A stretch of DNA of 64,000 bases, taken from positions 62,434,001 to 62,498,000 of the forward strand of contig JBITNC010000001.1 in the NCBI GenBank assembly GCA_050084985.1. The letters are read 5' to 3'. This DNA is from Nageia nagi (lineage: Eukaryota; Pinophyta). The number at the start of each line of letters is the position of its first letter. Position 1 is the stretch's first letter. Both the position numbers and the translations under genes were made by a program. Positions 33,280 to 44,269 of this stretch are shown here, piece after piece. The notes below the pieces were generated by a model. That model did no database searches, was not told where the DNA came from, and saw only the letters and a program-made list of their open reading frames with translations.

Positions 33280-34650
33280 CTTATGATTTTGTTAGAAATT
33301 CAATGCTAATAATTTCCTCTCTCTTAGCAATTCATTTCCTTAACCACTCATCTTTATTCCTTGGGATCTTCACCCTGGTTCTGTCACTGGATCAATATGT
33401 TACTTGTATCATATAGAATCTCGAAACCAACATCAATTTGTCATAGATATGGTATCAAAGTATTATAATCATTTCATGATCTATTTTAAATTCAAATTTT
33501 TTGACAACATATGAACCATCATAAATTCAAATTTGAGCATGCAACATGGTCGTTACATGGAACTATTCCAACCTCAAATATTTACAAAGGAAAATCATGA
33601 ACCTGATGACATGATATTAATAAATATCTAAAAATATTATCTTGAAGCTTCACCTAGCCATGAGCTTTCCTCATCCTTAATTTCAATCAATGAGTTTGAA
33701 TTTTTATAAATAATAAAAATTTAAAAAACTTTAAAAGGTGATGAATTGATACTAAATTATTACATTGTTAAGACATGGAACTTGATAAACTACATTAACA
33801 AGATATATTTGAAACCCTTGGAAATTAATTATTCTATAGAAACCTAGATAGAGAGCAACCCCAAAATGGTAACAAACATAAAGAAGAGAAAGGAGGTAAA
33901 AAAATAAAATATTAAACCTCATAACCTAAAAATATTGAATATACTAAAGATTACCTCATAATCAACTTTCAAATTATTGATATTTTTAAAGATACACATG
34001 ATGAAGCATCTCTTTACACTAGAAAATTATGATTGGCATCATCATTTAGTCACTAAAAAAACCATCAAGATAAATGATTTCATAGCCATTCTTAGAGATG
34101 AATTATTATAATGGTATTTGAAATTCTCAAAATCATCCTCAAATCAAATGAATAAGATATCATAAAAACTTCAAACTACCTTCAAAGTAGAATAACATAT
34201 TCTAGATTCTACAATAAAGAGTGTTAGTAAGATTATAGACATGATTCAAGATACTTGAGAAATATTGTATGAATTTGATAAATAATTTAAGATTATCCAA
34301 CAAAACATTAAAGAGCATATGATCAAGAACTAAAAGATAAAATAGTTTATTTTTTAATCTAAATCCGACAATCCAAAGAGTTATGGAGAAAGTGTACCCA
34401 ATGTACATTGACACTCTTCAAGCATCAATTGAGATTGAATCCAATCTTGGTGATTTGAATTAGTTAAATCAGACTTGGTAGATCGGATTAAAAAATCAAT
34501 GAAGAAAATTGAAAACTTATCATATTAGAATATACCAATAAAATTCCCACTCAAAAGGAAATAATTTGGATGATAATTGGAAAAATGACCAAAATTAGCA
34601 ATAACAAATCTAAGTCACCAAATAGAGTAAAATTGCTAAATTCATAGTTT
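33280..34650 (+). pseudogene. Possible retroelement leader and gag remnant
   Basis: TGTTAGAAATTC at about 33281 looks like a Copia LTR start, and TGGTATCAAAG at 33453 like a PBS. Downstream, broken plus-strand frames read 'DFIAILRDELL.WYLKFSKS' (34070-34130) and 'IDTLQASIEIESNLGDLN' (34405-34460). These are reminiscent of a gag capsid domain followed by its end. There is no second LTR or pol, so this is a weak call. Confidence 0.3.
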
Positions 34651-35465
34651 ATCCTATGGAAAATTTGTAACGAAAAAGATAACATAATCAAGAAAAAATA
34701 TGGGGTGTTATATATCACTACAAATGTATTGAAAATATTAAAAAAAATATGTATAAATCTATGGAAATATTTATGTCACTAATGCAATATCAATGGCATG
34801 TTTACAATAGTTTCACAATAAAAATACCTCATAAAGAAAGGGATGTAGCTATGGCAATTCTAAATAAAAGTATAAATTGTTATATACCATTAGAAAGGTA
34901 TTGAAATATATTTATTTAATGGTGTATGGAGATTTAAAATGGATCAATAAAATGTTATCATTTTTAGAAACATTATACCCTATTGTTAATAATTCTAGAA
35001 GCTATAAAATGTTAGTATGACAAAACATTGTTGGTGTGATGGAAATTTGAAAATAAAGTATGGTATATTATATATAAATGGAAAGTATTGAAACAATATT
35101 TAAAATGAAATAATATCCAAAAATTTTTGAACTTTATAAAAATGTTATAGGATCCAAAATATCATAAATTGCTTGATACAAAATCTAGACTACAGTTATG
35201 AAAATCACACATCATAGCTTGAGAAATGATTTTTTTTATTGCATACTATGCCAATTGATTATAGAGTAATTATAATGATATTATTTAAAATATTATACCC
35301 TAATAAAAGTATTCTAAAGGTATTACATGAAGATCAATAATATGAAACTATTACAAACTAAAAAAATTCTTTAATTACATATTCTTTTATTCTATGGTTA
35401 CAAAATAAGGGAGAATTCATTATTCATATTTGGAAATGCCACATAGTTAGCATCATATTCCAAAA
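34651..35465. other. Probable 3' LTR region of element I, otherwise unassigned
   Basis: On the minus strand the segment just left of 35465 begins TTTTGGAATATGATG, right after a purine tract. This matches a degraded TGTTGGAAT Copia LTR start. The left limit cannot be set because the partner LTR is not recognisable in the window. A motif like 'GTATTGAAA.ATATT' recurs at about 34725, 34900 and 35085. Confidence 0.35.
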
Positions 35466-35627
35466 TTATTTCCCTTAATGTTGTGTGGGATCAAAATTGA
35501 GTTTCTTTGCTTCAAAAATTAACCTTTAGCCATATCTTTACTAAATATGTTAGTCAATTCATTATAGGTGCTGCAATATCTCAATCCAATCTATTTTTGT
35601 TCCATTATACAATGGATGAAATGATAC
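35466..35627 (-). pseudogene. Element I: Copia RNase H, C-terminal part
   Basis: The minus strand reads 'YHFIHCIMEQK' and then 'LRYCSTYNELTNIFSKDMAK', the end of Copia RNase H (+YHF.R......L.Y..T..Q.ADIFTK.L.K). The preceding part of the domain is at 62349-62600, on the far side of elements H, C and B. There the frame ends 'NNFDMKY', so joining the two sides gives the expected continuous motif. A purine tract and an LTR-like start follow at 35466-35476. Confidence 0.75.
35623..35627. other. Target site duplication of element H (left)
   Basis: GATAC here pairs with AATAC at 62349-62353, a 4 of 5 match. The Copia RNase H frame of element I is continuous across the two sites. Confidence 0.65.
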
Positions 35628-35646
35628 CAAGAAGTATTCTACTTTT
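35628..35646 (-). repeat. Left LTR of element H, first fragment
   Basis: 'AGAAGTATTCTACTTT' matches the start of the right H LTR, 'AGAAGAGTTCTACTTT' (61675). It is cut off by element C. The LTR continues at 44229 and 58353. The three pieces minus target duplications total about 667 bp, against 676 bp for the right LTR. Confidence 0.65.
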
Positions 35647-36287
35647 TGTAGATGTTTAAAAATGAATTATTACTTATTACTTATTAAATTATTCATTTTA
35701 TAGTATCAATTATATTTATTGTAAAAAGGGGATTAAAATATACCCAAGGCAATTTAATAAATGTAATGGACCATTGTGTAATGTAAAAGATGTCAAATAT
35801 CAAGAAAGACACCTCAAACTATGTAATATCCAATGATCTCAAGAATAAAAGGAGGCTAGGACATTGCTATAAAGACACATTAAAGGTAATGTAAGAAAGA
35901 TCATGTGAGGGAATTATAAATACCGAGAGAGACTTCAACAAATGCAAGATTGCACTATCCTACCAACAATGATATTTTGTAACACCACCTCTACATAGAT
36001 CTGTTAAACCCTTCATATTATTTTTGTATATCTTTTATTTTGTTCATCGATCTACTTAATCCATGTAGCTAGCAGTATAGCATCTTTAGGTCATTAACGG
36101 TGTGCATGTTTATGAATGTTAGGTGATGGTTGATGGATGGTATCTTATTTCATGTTTATGTAATTGCAATTAAGGTACATTATTTATTATTATTTTTTTG
36201 ATACTATATTTCTCATATATGCTTCAATAACATATTGTAGACAAATATGGCATCAATTTACTATTTATGCATTATTTAAGGACTACA
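35647..36287 (+). repeat. 5' LTR of element C
   Basis: It runs from TGTAGATG to GGACTACA and aligns throughout with 43594-44228, sharing 'AATGTAATGGACCATTGT' and 'TTTTGTAACACCACCT'. Confidence 0.85.
35915..35922 (+). promoter_or_regulatory. TATA box in the 5' LTR of C
   Basis: TATAAATA precedes 'CCGAGAGAGACTTCAACA'. The corresponding place in the 3' LTR (near 43855) has decayed to CAGAAATA while the flanks are kept. Confidence 0.45.
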
Positions 36288-36290
36288 TTT

Positions 36291-36308
36291 TGGTGAACCT
36301 AACTATTC
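36291..36308 (+). other. Primer-binding site of element C
   Basis: TGGTGAACCTAACTATTC starts three bases after the LTR end. The TGG start and position fit a tRNA-primed site, but I cannot name the tRNA with confidence. Confidence 0.55.
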
Positions 36309-36644
36309 AATTTATTTTTCCTTTCTTGGCAAGATCTCATGAGAATTTTATAATGAATCTACATTGCTAGTAGCGTCTATAGTTTTTCCTAGTCCATCGA
36401 TAATGTTAAAATGGAAGAAACATTTTGATAAATGATTAGAGAAGTACATGTAATGCCCAAATAATTAAATGACCTAAAAGTTTTAGGGTAATTTATTGAT
36501 AGTGCTAGATCTTATCATAGTTGTATGAATTACTAATATTAAGAATGGCAGGACATCACATCAAAATGAAGAGGATCATATTTGTGTATTCATATCACCC
36601 TTATTTGTGGAGATACAAAATTTTCCCGTACCACCTGAGCATAA

Positions 36645-37480
36645 GGCCCCCAAGTTCGAGATGTTTAGTGGGAAATAAGATCCAAAATATCACCTTATTA
36701 GCTTTAAGGAGGAGTGCTTGTTAAAATTAAGGTAGAAGGAAAGGTTGATCAAAAAATTCTTCCCATGAAGTTTGAAAGGTGATGCTAGTAAGTGGTTCTA
36801 TAATTTTCTTGGAGGTTCAATTGATTCTTTCAATTTATTGGTGACATTTTTCATGGGAAAATACAAACATAATATCAAAGAGCAAAATACCATTACAAAT
36901 TTATGCATAATGAGACAAGGGGGTAATGAAACCCTAGAAAGTACATTCTATAATTTAAAAAGGTATGGCAATCTATTTGAAGAAAATTAGATGAAAGTGA
37001 AATTTGTACTATATTTAGAGATTCTATTGTGTCAATTATCAATTTACATGCTACTAGTAAAAAAAATATTATATTTGGAGTATTGATATAAGAATTATTA
37101 CAAAAAGAAAAAGTTTTACATGAGTTAGGGGAGGTCAAGTATGCACCTAATACTTTCCATGAAGAGAATAGAAATACATATGCTAAAATGAAAGAAAAAA
37201 TAGTACACATGGCTGATAGACCTACTTTTCCACAAAAGTTGCAAAGATCTACCAATACAAAAGATATGAAGTACACTTTTCATTCAACCAAGATTTATTA
37301 TGATTGATCTAAATAAAGAGGGATTATTGCAACCATTGGAAAAATCAGTACAAGATGATAATGTTACCATGGGGAAATTGAATACTTATTGCACATTTCA
37401 TCAAAAGAAGGGTCATGTTATGAATTTTAGCAAAGTATTAGAGGTCACCATATTAGATCTTATTGCTAAAGGAAAGTATT
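36645..37480 (+). pseudogene. Element C gag
   Basis: The frame opens 'APKFEMFSGK' and continues 'DPKYHLISFKEECL'. 'SLKGDASKWFYNFLGGSIDS' and 'FMGKYKHNIKE' then appear in an open stretch at 36772-36990; this is the capsid domain of Tat-type gags. The last part, 'YCTFHQKKGHVMNFSKVLEV' (37380-37440), is a nucleocapsid-like segment (C.+H...GH.T..C..L). There are at least three stops and one shift. Confidence 0.75.
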
Positions 37481-37515
37481 AAATTGATCAAATAGATTCA
37501 AATCAAGGAAAACTA

Positions 37516-38109
37516 GTGAATATAGTTTCAATGGACAAGGAAGTTTATGCTGGGTTAAGAAGAGGGCATCCAAGGCATGCTCCTAATCCAATCACTATAG
37601 AACAAGTAAGTATCCAACCTAATCCAAATATATATAGTGTTATTGAGCAATTAAAAACTACTCCTGTAAGGATTAGTTTATATGATCTTATATCCAAATC
37701 TGAAACACATAGGGAGATCTTATATGCTTTGTTCAAAAAAGAGGTACTTCCTACAAATATGCTTGCTATTATGTTCTCTAAAAAGCTTAGAGATATTAAG
37801 GAATGTGATTCTATCTCTTTTTACAAATCTAAAAAGCTTAATAAAGTGTTGCTTGATAAGTGTTTAGCTTTATATATTACACCGATGATTGATGGATGGG
37901 AATTAAAAAGAAAATTGGTAGATAATGGATCAGCTATTAATATATGTTTCCATAAGTTTTTTATTCAACTAAAAGAAAAAGGTGTAGAAATCCCTCCATT
38001 AGAAGAAGCTACATTTAGAATTAGGGCATATGATAGCTCATCTAAAAAACTAGTTGGGATAACCATAATTATGGTAACTACAGGAGTAATAATTATAGCT
38101 AAATTTTAG
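37516..38109 (+). pseudogene. Element C protease region
   Basis: This is a 197-codon open frame, one of the longest in the window. It includes 'LVDNGSAINICFHKFF' at about residues 134-149. This is the retropepsin active-site loop in the D-x-G-S form used by Tat and Athila elements, so the catalytic Asp is kept. The preceding 'EILYALFKKEVLP' segment is the usual lead-in. The frame ends at 38107, and the rest of the domain ('LGRPWLHDMDAVPYTIH'-like) continues after a shift at about 38140-38200. Confidence 0.8.
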
Positions 38110-38139
38110 GTTGTTGATTTCAAATTATCATAAAATTTT

Positions 38140-39076
38140 TTATTGGGAAGACCTTGGCTTCATGATATGGATGCAGTCCCATATACAATACATGTAAGAT
38201 TAAAGTTTCAATTTTAGGGTGAGGTCCATATAGTGCTTGGTGATCTAGAGCCATATGCTTTCTGTAATGTAGCATATTTTGATGAATTTATAATGACGTT
38301 TTCCAAGATATGAGATTGATCCCTTGGAATAAAGTACACTGAGGGAAAACATAGAAAAATAGACTCAAATTACATGAATTGGAATGGGTACATACATAAT
38401 TGAGAACATGGATTTATTTTTGTACATTAAAGATTTGGGATGATCCAAAATATTATCTATGAAGGGCTATTAATGATGTTTTTTCTTTCTAGAAGGTCAT
38501 CAATGATATGGAAATAGTGATGATAGGGAAGGGTCTTGCTTTGTCACATCTGTATCACCTAGTCCTAATAAATGAATGAACGTTTGAATGAATATTGAAA
38601 TGGGTAAACTCTTTCCATATTCTTTTATTTATAAATATATGATTGAAAATTGCAAGTACAAAGGGGAAAGATTAGGAAAATTTGAGCAAGGGATGCGTTG
38701 ATTTTCTAATAATTCAAAAATATAAATGATTAAAAATGGATTGGGAAGTGACAAAAATACTAAACAAGCATTGGGACATATTAAGTTTGTGAAGGAATAC
38801 AATTTGATTGAATTATATAATGATATTGATAGAGAATTGTAGATTGATGACACTATCCCTTTAGAATTTGATTTCTTCAGTATAGATGATGATATTTTAG
38901 AATACTTGGGGGCACATTCAAAGTTGCCTAAGTCTAATTAAAAGAGGAAAGTTAGTTATGTTTTCAATGAATATGCACATTTTGGTTAAGAGGTGAATTT
39001 TAATGAAGTGTTTCAAGTTCAACTAGAGAATAATGTTACAAATGATATACAAGGATTATAATAATTTTCCTCTCTA
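38140..39076 (+). pseudogene. Element C protease-RT linker
   Basis: This holds the protease C-terminus and an unconserved acidic linker in broken plus-strand frames ('IDREL.IDDTIPLEFDFF' type segments near 38830). No separate domain is visible. Confidence 0.45.
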
Positions 39077-40080
39077 TTGCAAAAGAAATATGAGCTTATC
39101 TTTCTAGCTAAAGAATTGGTGAATTTCAATATTGGAACTGCTAATGAGCAAAGATTGGTTCAAATTGGAGCAACCCTCCCTACCCCCAATAGGAAAGGTA
39201 CAAAAATAAATTTATTGAATATCATAAAATTTTTGCTTGGTCTTATAATGATATGCCTAGTTTAGATCCTTCATTTGTTATGCATAATTTATCACTTAAA
39301 AAGGGGGCTAAGCTAATCAAGCAAAAGCCAAGAAAAATGCATCCTTCACAAGCTTTGTTAGTCAAGAAAGAAATAGAGAAATATTTGAATGCTGGATTTA
39401 TTATACCAATTGATTATTCTGAGTGGATGGCTAATATTTTTCCTATCACAAAGCCAATTGGGGAAATAAGGGTTTGCATTGACTTTCAAGATATTAATAA
39501 TGCTTTTCCTAAAGATGATTTCTATTTCCCAATATTGATATGATTGTGGATAGCATAGTTGGTCATGATTCATTATCTTTCATGGATGTTTTTTCTCATT
39601 ATAATCAAATATTAATCAATCTAGTTGACCAACATAAAACTACTATTACCACTCCATAGGGAAACTTTTGTTGGAAGGTTATGCCTTTTGGATTGAAAAA
39701 AGTAGGTGCCACTTACCAAACAACTATGGTTTCAATGTTTCATGAGCACATCCATAAATTAGTTGAGGTATATGTTTTTGATATATTGGTGAAATCAAAA
39801 CAAGGTAAAGACCATTTAAAGATGCTTGAGGAAGTCTTCCAAATTTTGAAAAGTAAAAAATTAGACTTAACCTCAAAAATATGCTTTTTGTATTACTTCT
39901 AGAAGTTGCTTGGTTTCATGGTATCTAAAAGAGGAATTGAAGTAGATCCTAAAAAAGTGAAAGCCATCATCACCATGCCTCTTCTATAGAATCTAAAGCA
40001 ATTAAGGAGTCTCTAAGGAAATATTAATTTGATAAGAAGGTTCATTTCCCAAATTGGAGATAAGTGTATACCTTTCACAC
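39077..40080 (+). pseudogene. Element C reverse transcriptase
   Basis: The domain opens with the 'MPSLDPSFVMHNLSLKKGAK' segment and 'MHPSQALLVKKEIEKYLNAG'. The palm motifs 'GEIRVCIDFQDINNAFPKDD' (39460-39520) and 'MPFGLKKVGATYQ' (39681) follow, all canonical for Tat-type RTs. The catalytic YVDD reads 'YVFDIL' at about 39770, so the first Asp is replaced by Phe. The frame breaks near 39540 and again after 39900. Confidence 0.85.
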
Positions 40081-40189
40081 ATTTATTAAAAATGGATACT
40101 AAATTTGTGTAGGATAAAAATGCAAAAAATATTTTGAGGATATCAAACACTATTTGCTCAATTCTCCTATTCTAGTGCCTATGGATTTT

Positions 40190-40570
40190 TCAAAACTTGC
40201 CTATTTGTATATCTCAACTACATTGTATACCTTGGGGGTAATGTTGTGCCAAATGGATGATGAAAATAAAGAAAGGACCATATATTACCTTAGCAAAACT
40301 CTTATTGATTATGAAGCTAGGTAAACACCAATGGAAAAACTCTATTATGGCATTATAATTGCTACTAAAAAATTGAGACATTATCTATTGTATTACACCA
40401 CATTTTTTGTTAACCCTATTAATCCATTAAAATATCTTATGGCAAAGTAGCATTTATCAGGAAGGGTAGCAAAATGGATAATATTATTATAGGAGTTTGA
40501 TATAAATACAGTAAAATGGAATTCTATAAAAGGGAAAGCCATTTTAGATTTGATAGTTAAATTCCCTTAG
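40190..40570 (+). pseudogene. Element C first RNase H
   Basis: 'LYTLGVMLCQMDDENKERTI' is followed by 'YYLSKTLIDYEAR', 'MEKLYYGIIIATKKLRHYLL' and 'LSGRVAKWIILL'. This is the standard retroviral-type RNase H attached to gypsy RT. There are stops at 40321 and 40447 and within 'ILL.EFDI'. Confidence 0.75.
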
Positions 40571-40702
40571 AATGATGAAGTAGTTTTCCATGAAGAATTT
40601 CCAAATGAATATCAGGATGACCCATGCCATCAGTGGCATGTAGACCTATCACAAGGCTATGAGCAGCATGATTTTGATGAGATGTAGATACTTGATGAAT
40701 AT

Positions 40703-41200
40703 GTGTGCCTCATGAAAGATGAACCCAATGTTGGGATAATATATTTTGATGGATCTAAATGTTTATGTAGAGTAGGGGAAGGTATTATCTTGGTTTCTCC
40801 TACAAATGATGTAATCCCCATTACTTACAAACTTGGTTTTGAATGTACAAATAATATGGTAGAGTATGAAGCACTAATATTGGGTTTAAAATTAGCTTTC
40901 ACATTAAGAATTAAATATTTAGAGATTTATGGTGATTCACAGCTTGTCATTAACTAAGTACAAGATATTTTTGATACAAAAGATAAGAAATTGAGGCCCT
41001 ATAAGGTAGTGGTTAATGCTTTACTGGACCAATTTGATAGATATACAATTCAGAATATCCCATGGACTAATAATAGGTATGCAAATGCCATGGCAAGTCC
41101 AACTTATCTTACACTAATCAAAATTGAGGATGAAGAGGCTATCTTGGAAATTCGTAATCTTGGTACTCCCTCTTACATTGAAGATATGCATGAAATTTAG
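40703..41200 (+). pseudogene. Element C second (archaeal-type) RNase H
   Basis: Two open stretches (40703-40957, 40991-41200) give 'GIIYFDGSKC', 'TNNMVEYEALILGLKLAF' and 'LEIYGDSQLVIN'. These hold the D, E and D catalytic residues of a class I RNase H of the kind found in plant Tat elements. The tail 'VVNALLDQFDRYTIQNIPWT' follows. All three acidic residues are kept, but a stop at 40955 separates the pieces. Its position after the first RNase H and before integrase is the classic Tat order. Confidence 0.85.
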
Positions 41201-41229
41201 ACTTATTTTATTGCTAAGGAAAATTATTT

Positions 41230-42536
41230 TCAAATTGGTTGACATTTACAATTATTTGAAGAATCAAATAATTCTTGATTATTATGATAGAAATGAAAAG
41301 GTCATATTGAAAAGGATTGCTATTAAATATGTTATCATTATTGAAGTATTGTATAGAAGGTCTTTTGATGGTGCTTTACTAAGATGTCTAATGTAACAAG
41401 AGATAGCTACAACATTAGAATAGGCTCATGATGGTTTATGTCAAGAAAATTTTCATTCAAAGGCATTATATACTAAGATTTTGCGCATTGGTTATTATTG
41501 TACCACAATGGAGGAATATTGTAAAGCTCATGTGAAGACTTGTTTATAATGTCAAAAGCATGCTAATTTGGAAAAGTAACCCACTTAAGATTTAAATTCA
41601 ATTATCTCATCATGGCCATTTGCTACTTGGTGAATAGATTTAATTAGGCTTATCAATCTTTGCTCTACAGAAGTTCATAAATTTATCATTATAGCCATAG
41701 AGTTCACTACAAAATAGGTTGAAGCTATCCCTATGAAATTAGTTACTCAAGACAAGATTATTGCATTCCTAGTTGAAAATATCATTACAAGATTTGTTGT
41801 GCCACAAAGGTTGATTATGGATAATGGGCATAAATTCAAAGGTAAATACATGAAAACATTTTATAAAAATTTTCATATTGTGCAAATTTTATTTTTAGTT
41901 TATTATCCTCAAGGTAATGTTCAACCTAAAGCTACTAGCAAGACCATCAACACCATTTTGTTAAAGACTTGGGATAGATATAAAAGATATTGGCATGAGA
42001 AACTACCATACATATTATTAACATATAGTACAAGTATTAGAATAGCTACTAGGGTAACACCATTCTCATTAGTGTATGGATATGAATATATGGTACCATT
42101 GGAGTTAGAACTCCCCTCCTTAAGGATTTAATTAAAAGGAGATATAATAGATGAAGATGCAAGAAAAGCTAGGTCACAATAATTAGAGTCATTAGATGAG
42201 AAGAGACTAAGATAAATTGAACATCAAAAGGTATATCATGCAAAACTAAAAATAGAATTTGAAAATAAGATCAAGGCAAAAGAATTAAAACTAGAAGATC
42301 TAGTGTTGAAAGAGAATATCAATAAGATAGCTGTAAATGATGAAGTTAAAGGTAAATTTGAACTAAATTGGCTCGTTCCATTTGTTGTATTGGAAGCAAT
42401 AGGATCAAAAGCCTATAAAATTTCTTCCATTAATGGAAAAGAAGAACCAAATACCTTCAATGACACCCATCCCAAACACTTCTTTGTGCAAAGAAAGTGG
42501 CTCTGTACCTTGCAAAACATAAGAAATCTTGCATAA
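41230..42536 (+). pseudogene. Element C integrase
   Basis: A zinc-binding segment keeps 'AHDGLCQENFHSKAL' and 'CKAHVKTCL.CQKH' (41425-41565). The core has the first catalytic Asp in 'W.IDLIRLI' and the second in 'LIMDNGHKFKGKYM' (132-codon stretch 41733-42131). The third motif reads 'QPKATSKTIN', with Lys in place of the catalytic Glu. The C-terminal part (42303-42536) with 'FELNWLVPFVV' is the usual end of Tat integrases. Stops and shifts occur between segments. Confidence 0.85.
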
Positions 42537-43580
42537 GGTACTTGTACCATAGATTTTTCATTTTCAATTTTTCATTGTATTGTAATATTTTTATGAAGCT
42601 AATGATGTATATTAATATATATGTATTTCCAAATGCATGGATTTAAAAAAATAAAAAAATTTACAACAATATAATCTTTGCAGACCATGAACATAAAATG
42701 CAAGGTCATTGATGGTTAATGATACAGCTAGTGAGAGTTCACTCATTGAAAAGATAAATCAACAATGTATATATAAGTGAGATGTTCACATTGGATCATC
42801 TCTAATGGATGATCCAAATTGATATGTATCCATGTGATTTTTTATTTGAACCATGCAAAGCATAATGTCTTTAAGTCATAGACATAAAACATATGATCAT
42901 CGATGTAGAATGATATGACTAGTGAGAGTTCACTTACTTAAAAGATAAATTAGTGATATATACATAAGTAGGTTGTTGAAATTAAATCATCATAAAATGG
43001 ATGATGTAACTCATTGTGTATAAAAATTATTTTCATGCAAAGTATAGCTAATACCTTTCTACATGCATCTACATCATGAAAAAGAGAAAAGAATGTAAAG
43101 AAACTCACATTGTCAATGACATGCTCACTCTTCCTACATTGTCAGCAATGTACACATTAATGGCATATCATCAAAAATAAATAAACTTCTTTTGTATTAG
43201 GGCATGGGCATGAGAGCATTAGTTTCTTGAGTACCAAACATGAAGTAATGACTAGATCCATGGTTGAATAATGCAAGGGAAAAATAATATTTTTTCATTT
43301 CAAAGATTGGATGTGGAACCATAAGACTACCTAATAGTAAAGTTCCTTCCAGGGTAGAGATATCACAAGGAAAAAAGAGACATAGTTCTTCAGATTTTAT
43401 CTTGGTTGCACCATTTAAGGACTTCTTTTAGGGTGAGCAATCCAAAAGTGGGCAACAAATGACCCTCACCATTAGCAGCATCATCAAGTAGCAGTGCAAA
43501 AAAGAGTTCAAAGTTCTCAAAATTTTCTTCTTTACTTCTTATTTGGACATGTAATTTGATTGATTCAATCACACATCCAA
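42537..43580 (+). other. Element C 3' untranslated region
   Basis: About 1 kb without coding signal lies between integrase and the polypurine tract. It contains a tandem repeat at 42660-43035. A minus-strand open stretch at 43390-43602 runs through the polypurine tract and is not supported as a gene. Confidence 0.6.
42660..43035. repeat. Two diverged tandem units of about 191 bp in the 3' UTR of C
   Basis: 'CTAGTGAGAGTTCACT' occurs at 42729 and 42920, each followed by 'AAAAGATAAAT' and a 'TGGATGAT' block. The units are colinear over about 170 bases with many substitutions. Confidence 0.65.
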
Positions 43581-43593
43581 AGAGGGGAAAAAA
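43581..43593 (+). other. Polypurine tract of element C
   Basis: AGAGGGGAAAAAA immediately precedes the 3' LTR at 43594. Confidence 0.8.
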
Positions 43594-44228
43594 TTTAGAC
43601 ATCTAAAAATGAATTATTACTTATTAAATAATTCATTTTATAGCATCAATGATATTTATTATAAAAAAGGGGTTAAAATATACCAAAGATAATGTAATAA
43701 ATGTAATGGACCATTGTACAATGTAAAAGGTATCAAATATAAAGAAATACACCTTAAACTATGTAATACACAATGATCTCAAGAATCAAAGAAGGTTAGG
43801 ATATTGCTATAAAGATACATTAAAGGAAATGCAAGAGAAGTCATGCGATGACATCAGAAATACTAAGAGAGACTTCAAAAAATGCAAGAGCACTCTATAT
43901 TACCAATAATGATGTTTTGTAACACCACCTAAATATAGATATTTTAAACCCTTCATATCACTTTTATATATCTTTTATTCCATTCATCAATATGCTTAAT
44001 CCATGCAGCTAACAGTGTAACATCTTTAGGCCATTAGCAACATGCATCTTTATGAATGTTGTGTGATGGTTGATGAATGGTATATATTATTTCATGTTTA
44101 TGTGACTATGATTAAGGTAAATTATTTATCATTTTCCAAATAATGATCTCATCTTATATATACTTCAATAACATATTGTAGATAAATAATTCATTGATTT
44201 ACTATTTATGCATTATTTGAGGTCTACA
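43594..44228 (+). repeat. 3' LTR of element C
   Basis: It starts TTTAGACATC (degraded from TGTAGATGTT as in the other copy) and ends TCTACA. It is the partner of 35647-36287. Confidence 0.85.
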
Positions 44229-44269
44229 CTTTCATTGATTTGAAAAATAAAATTATTACATACATATAG
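44229..44269 (-). repeat. Left LTR of element H, second fragment
   Basis: These 41 bases between elements C and B match 61687-61727 in the right H LTR (CTTTCATT...ACATATAG at both ends). The fragment starts with the target duplication of C (CTTTC) and ends with that of B (TATAG). Confidence 0.75.

Larger units (their letters stand above)
35647..44228 (+). mobile_element. Element C: Tat-like Ty3/gypsy retrotransposon
   Basis: This 8,582 bp plus-strand element has LTRs of 641 and 635 bp with matching TGTAGA...TCTACA ends, a PBS, gag, protease, RT, RNase H, a second archaeal-type RNase H, integrase, a 1 kb 3' untranslated region and a polypurine tract. A second RNase H between the first one and integrase is the hallmark of the Tat branch of plant gypsy elements. 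Target duplication CTTTT/CTTTC (35642-35646 and 44229-44233) places the insertion in the left LTR of element H. The LTRs are by eye about 85% identical, so the copy is old. Confidence 0.85.

Noticed and set aside
35616-35630. TGGTATCA on the minus strand as a primer-binding site beside the left H LTR, implying tandem H elements
   Set aside because: The same bases are in frame in the Copia RNase H motif YHFI, with the domain continuing on both sides of the nest. Coding explains the match.
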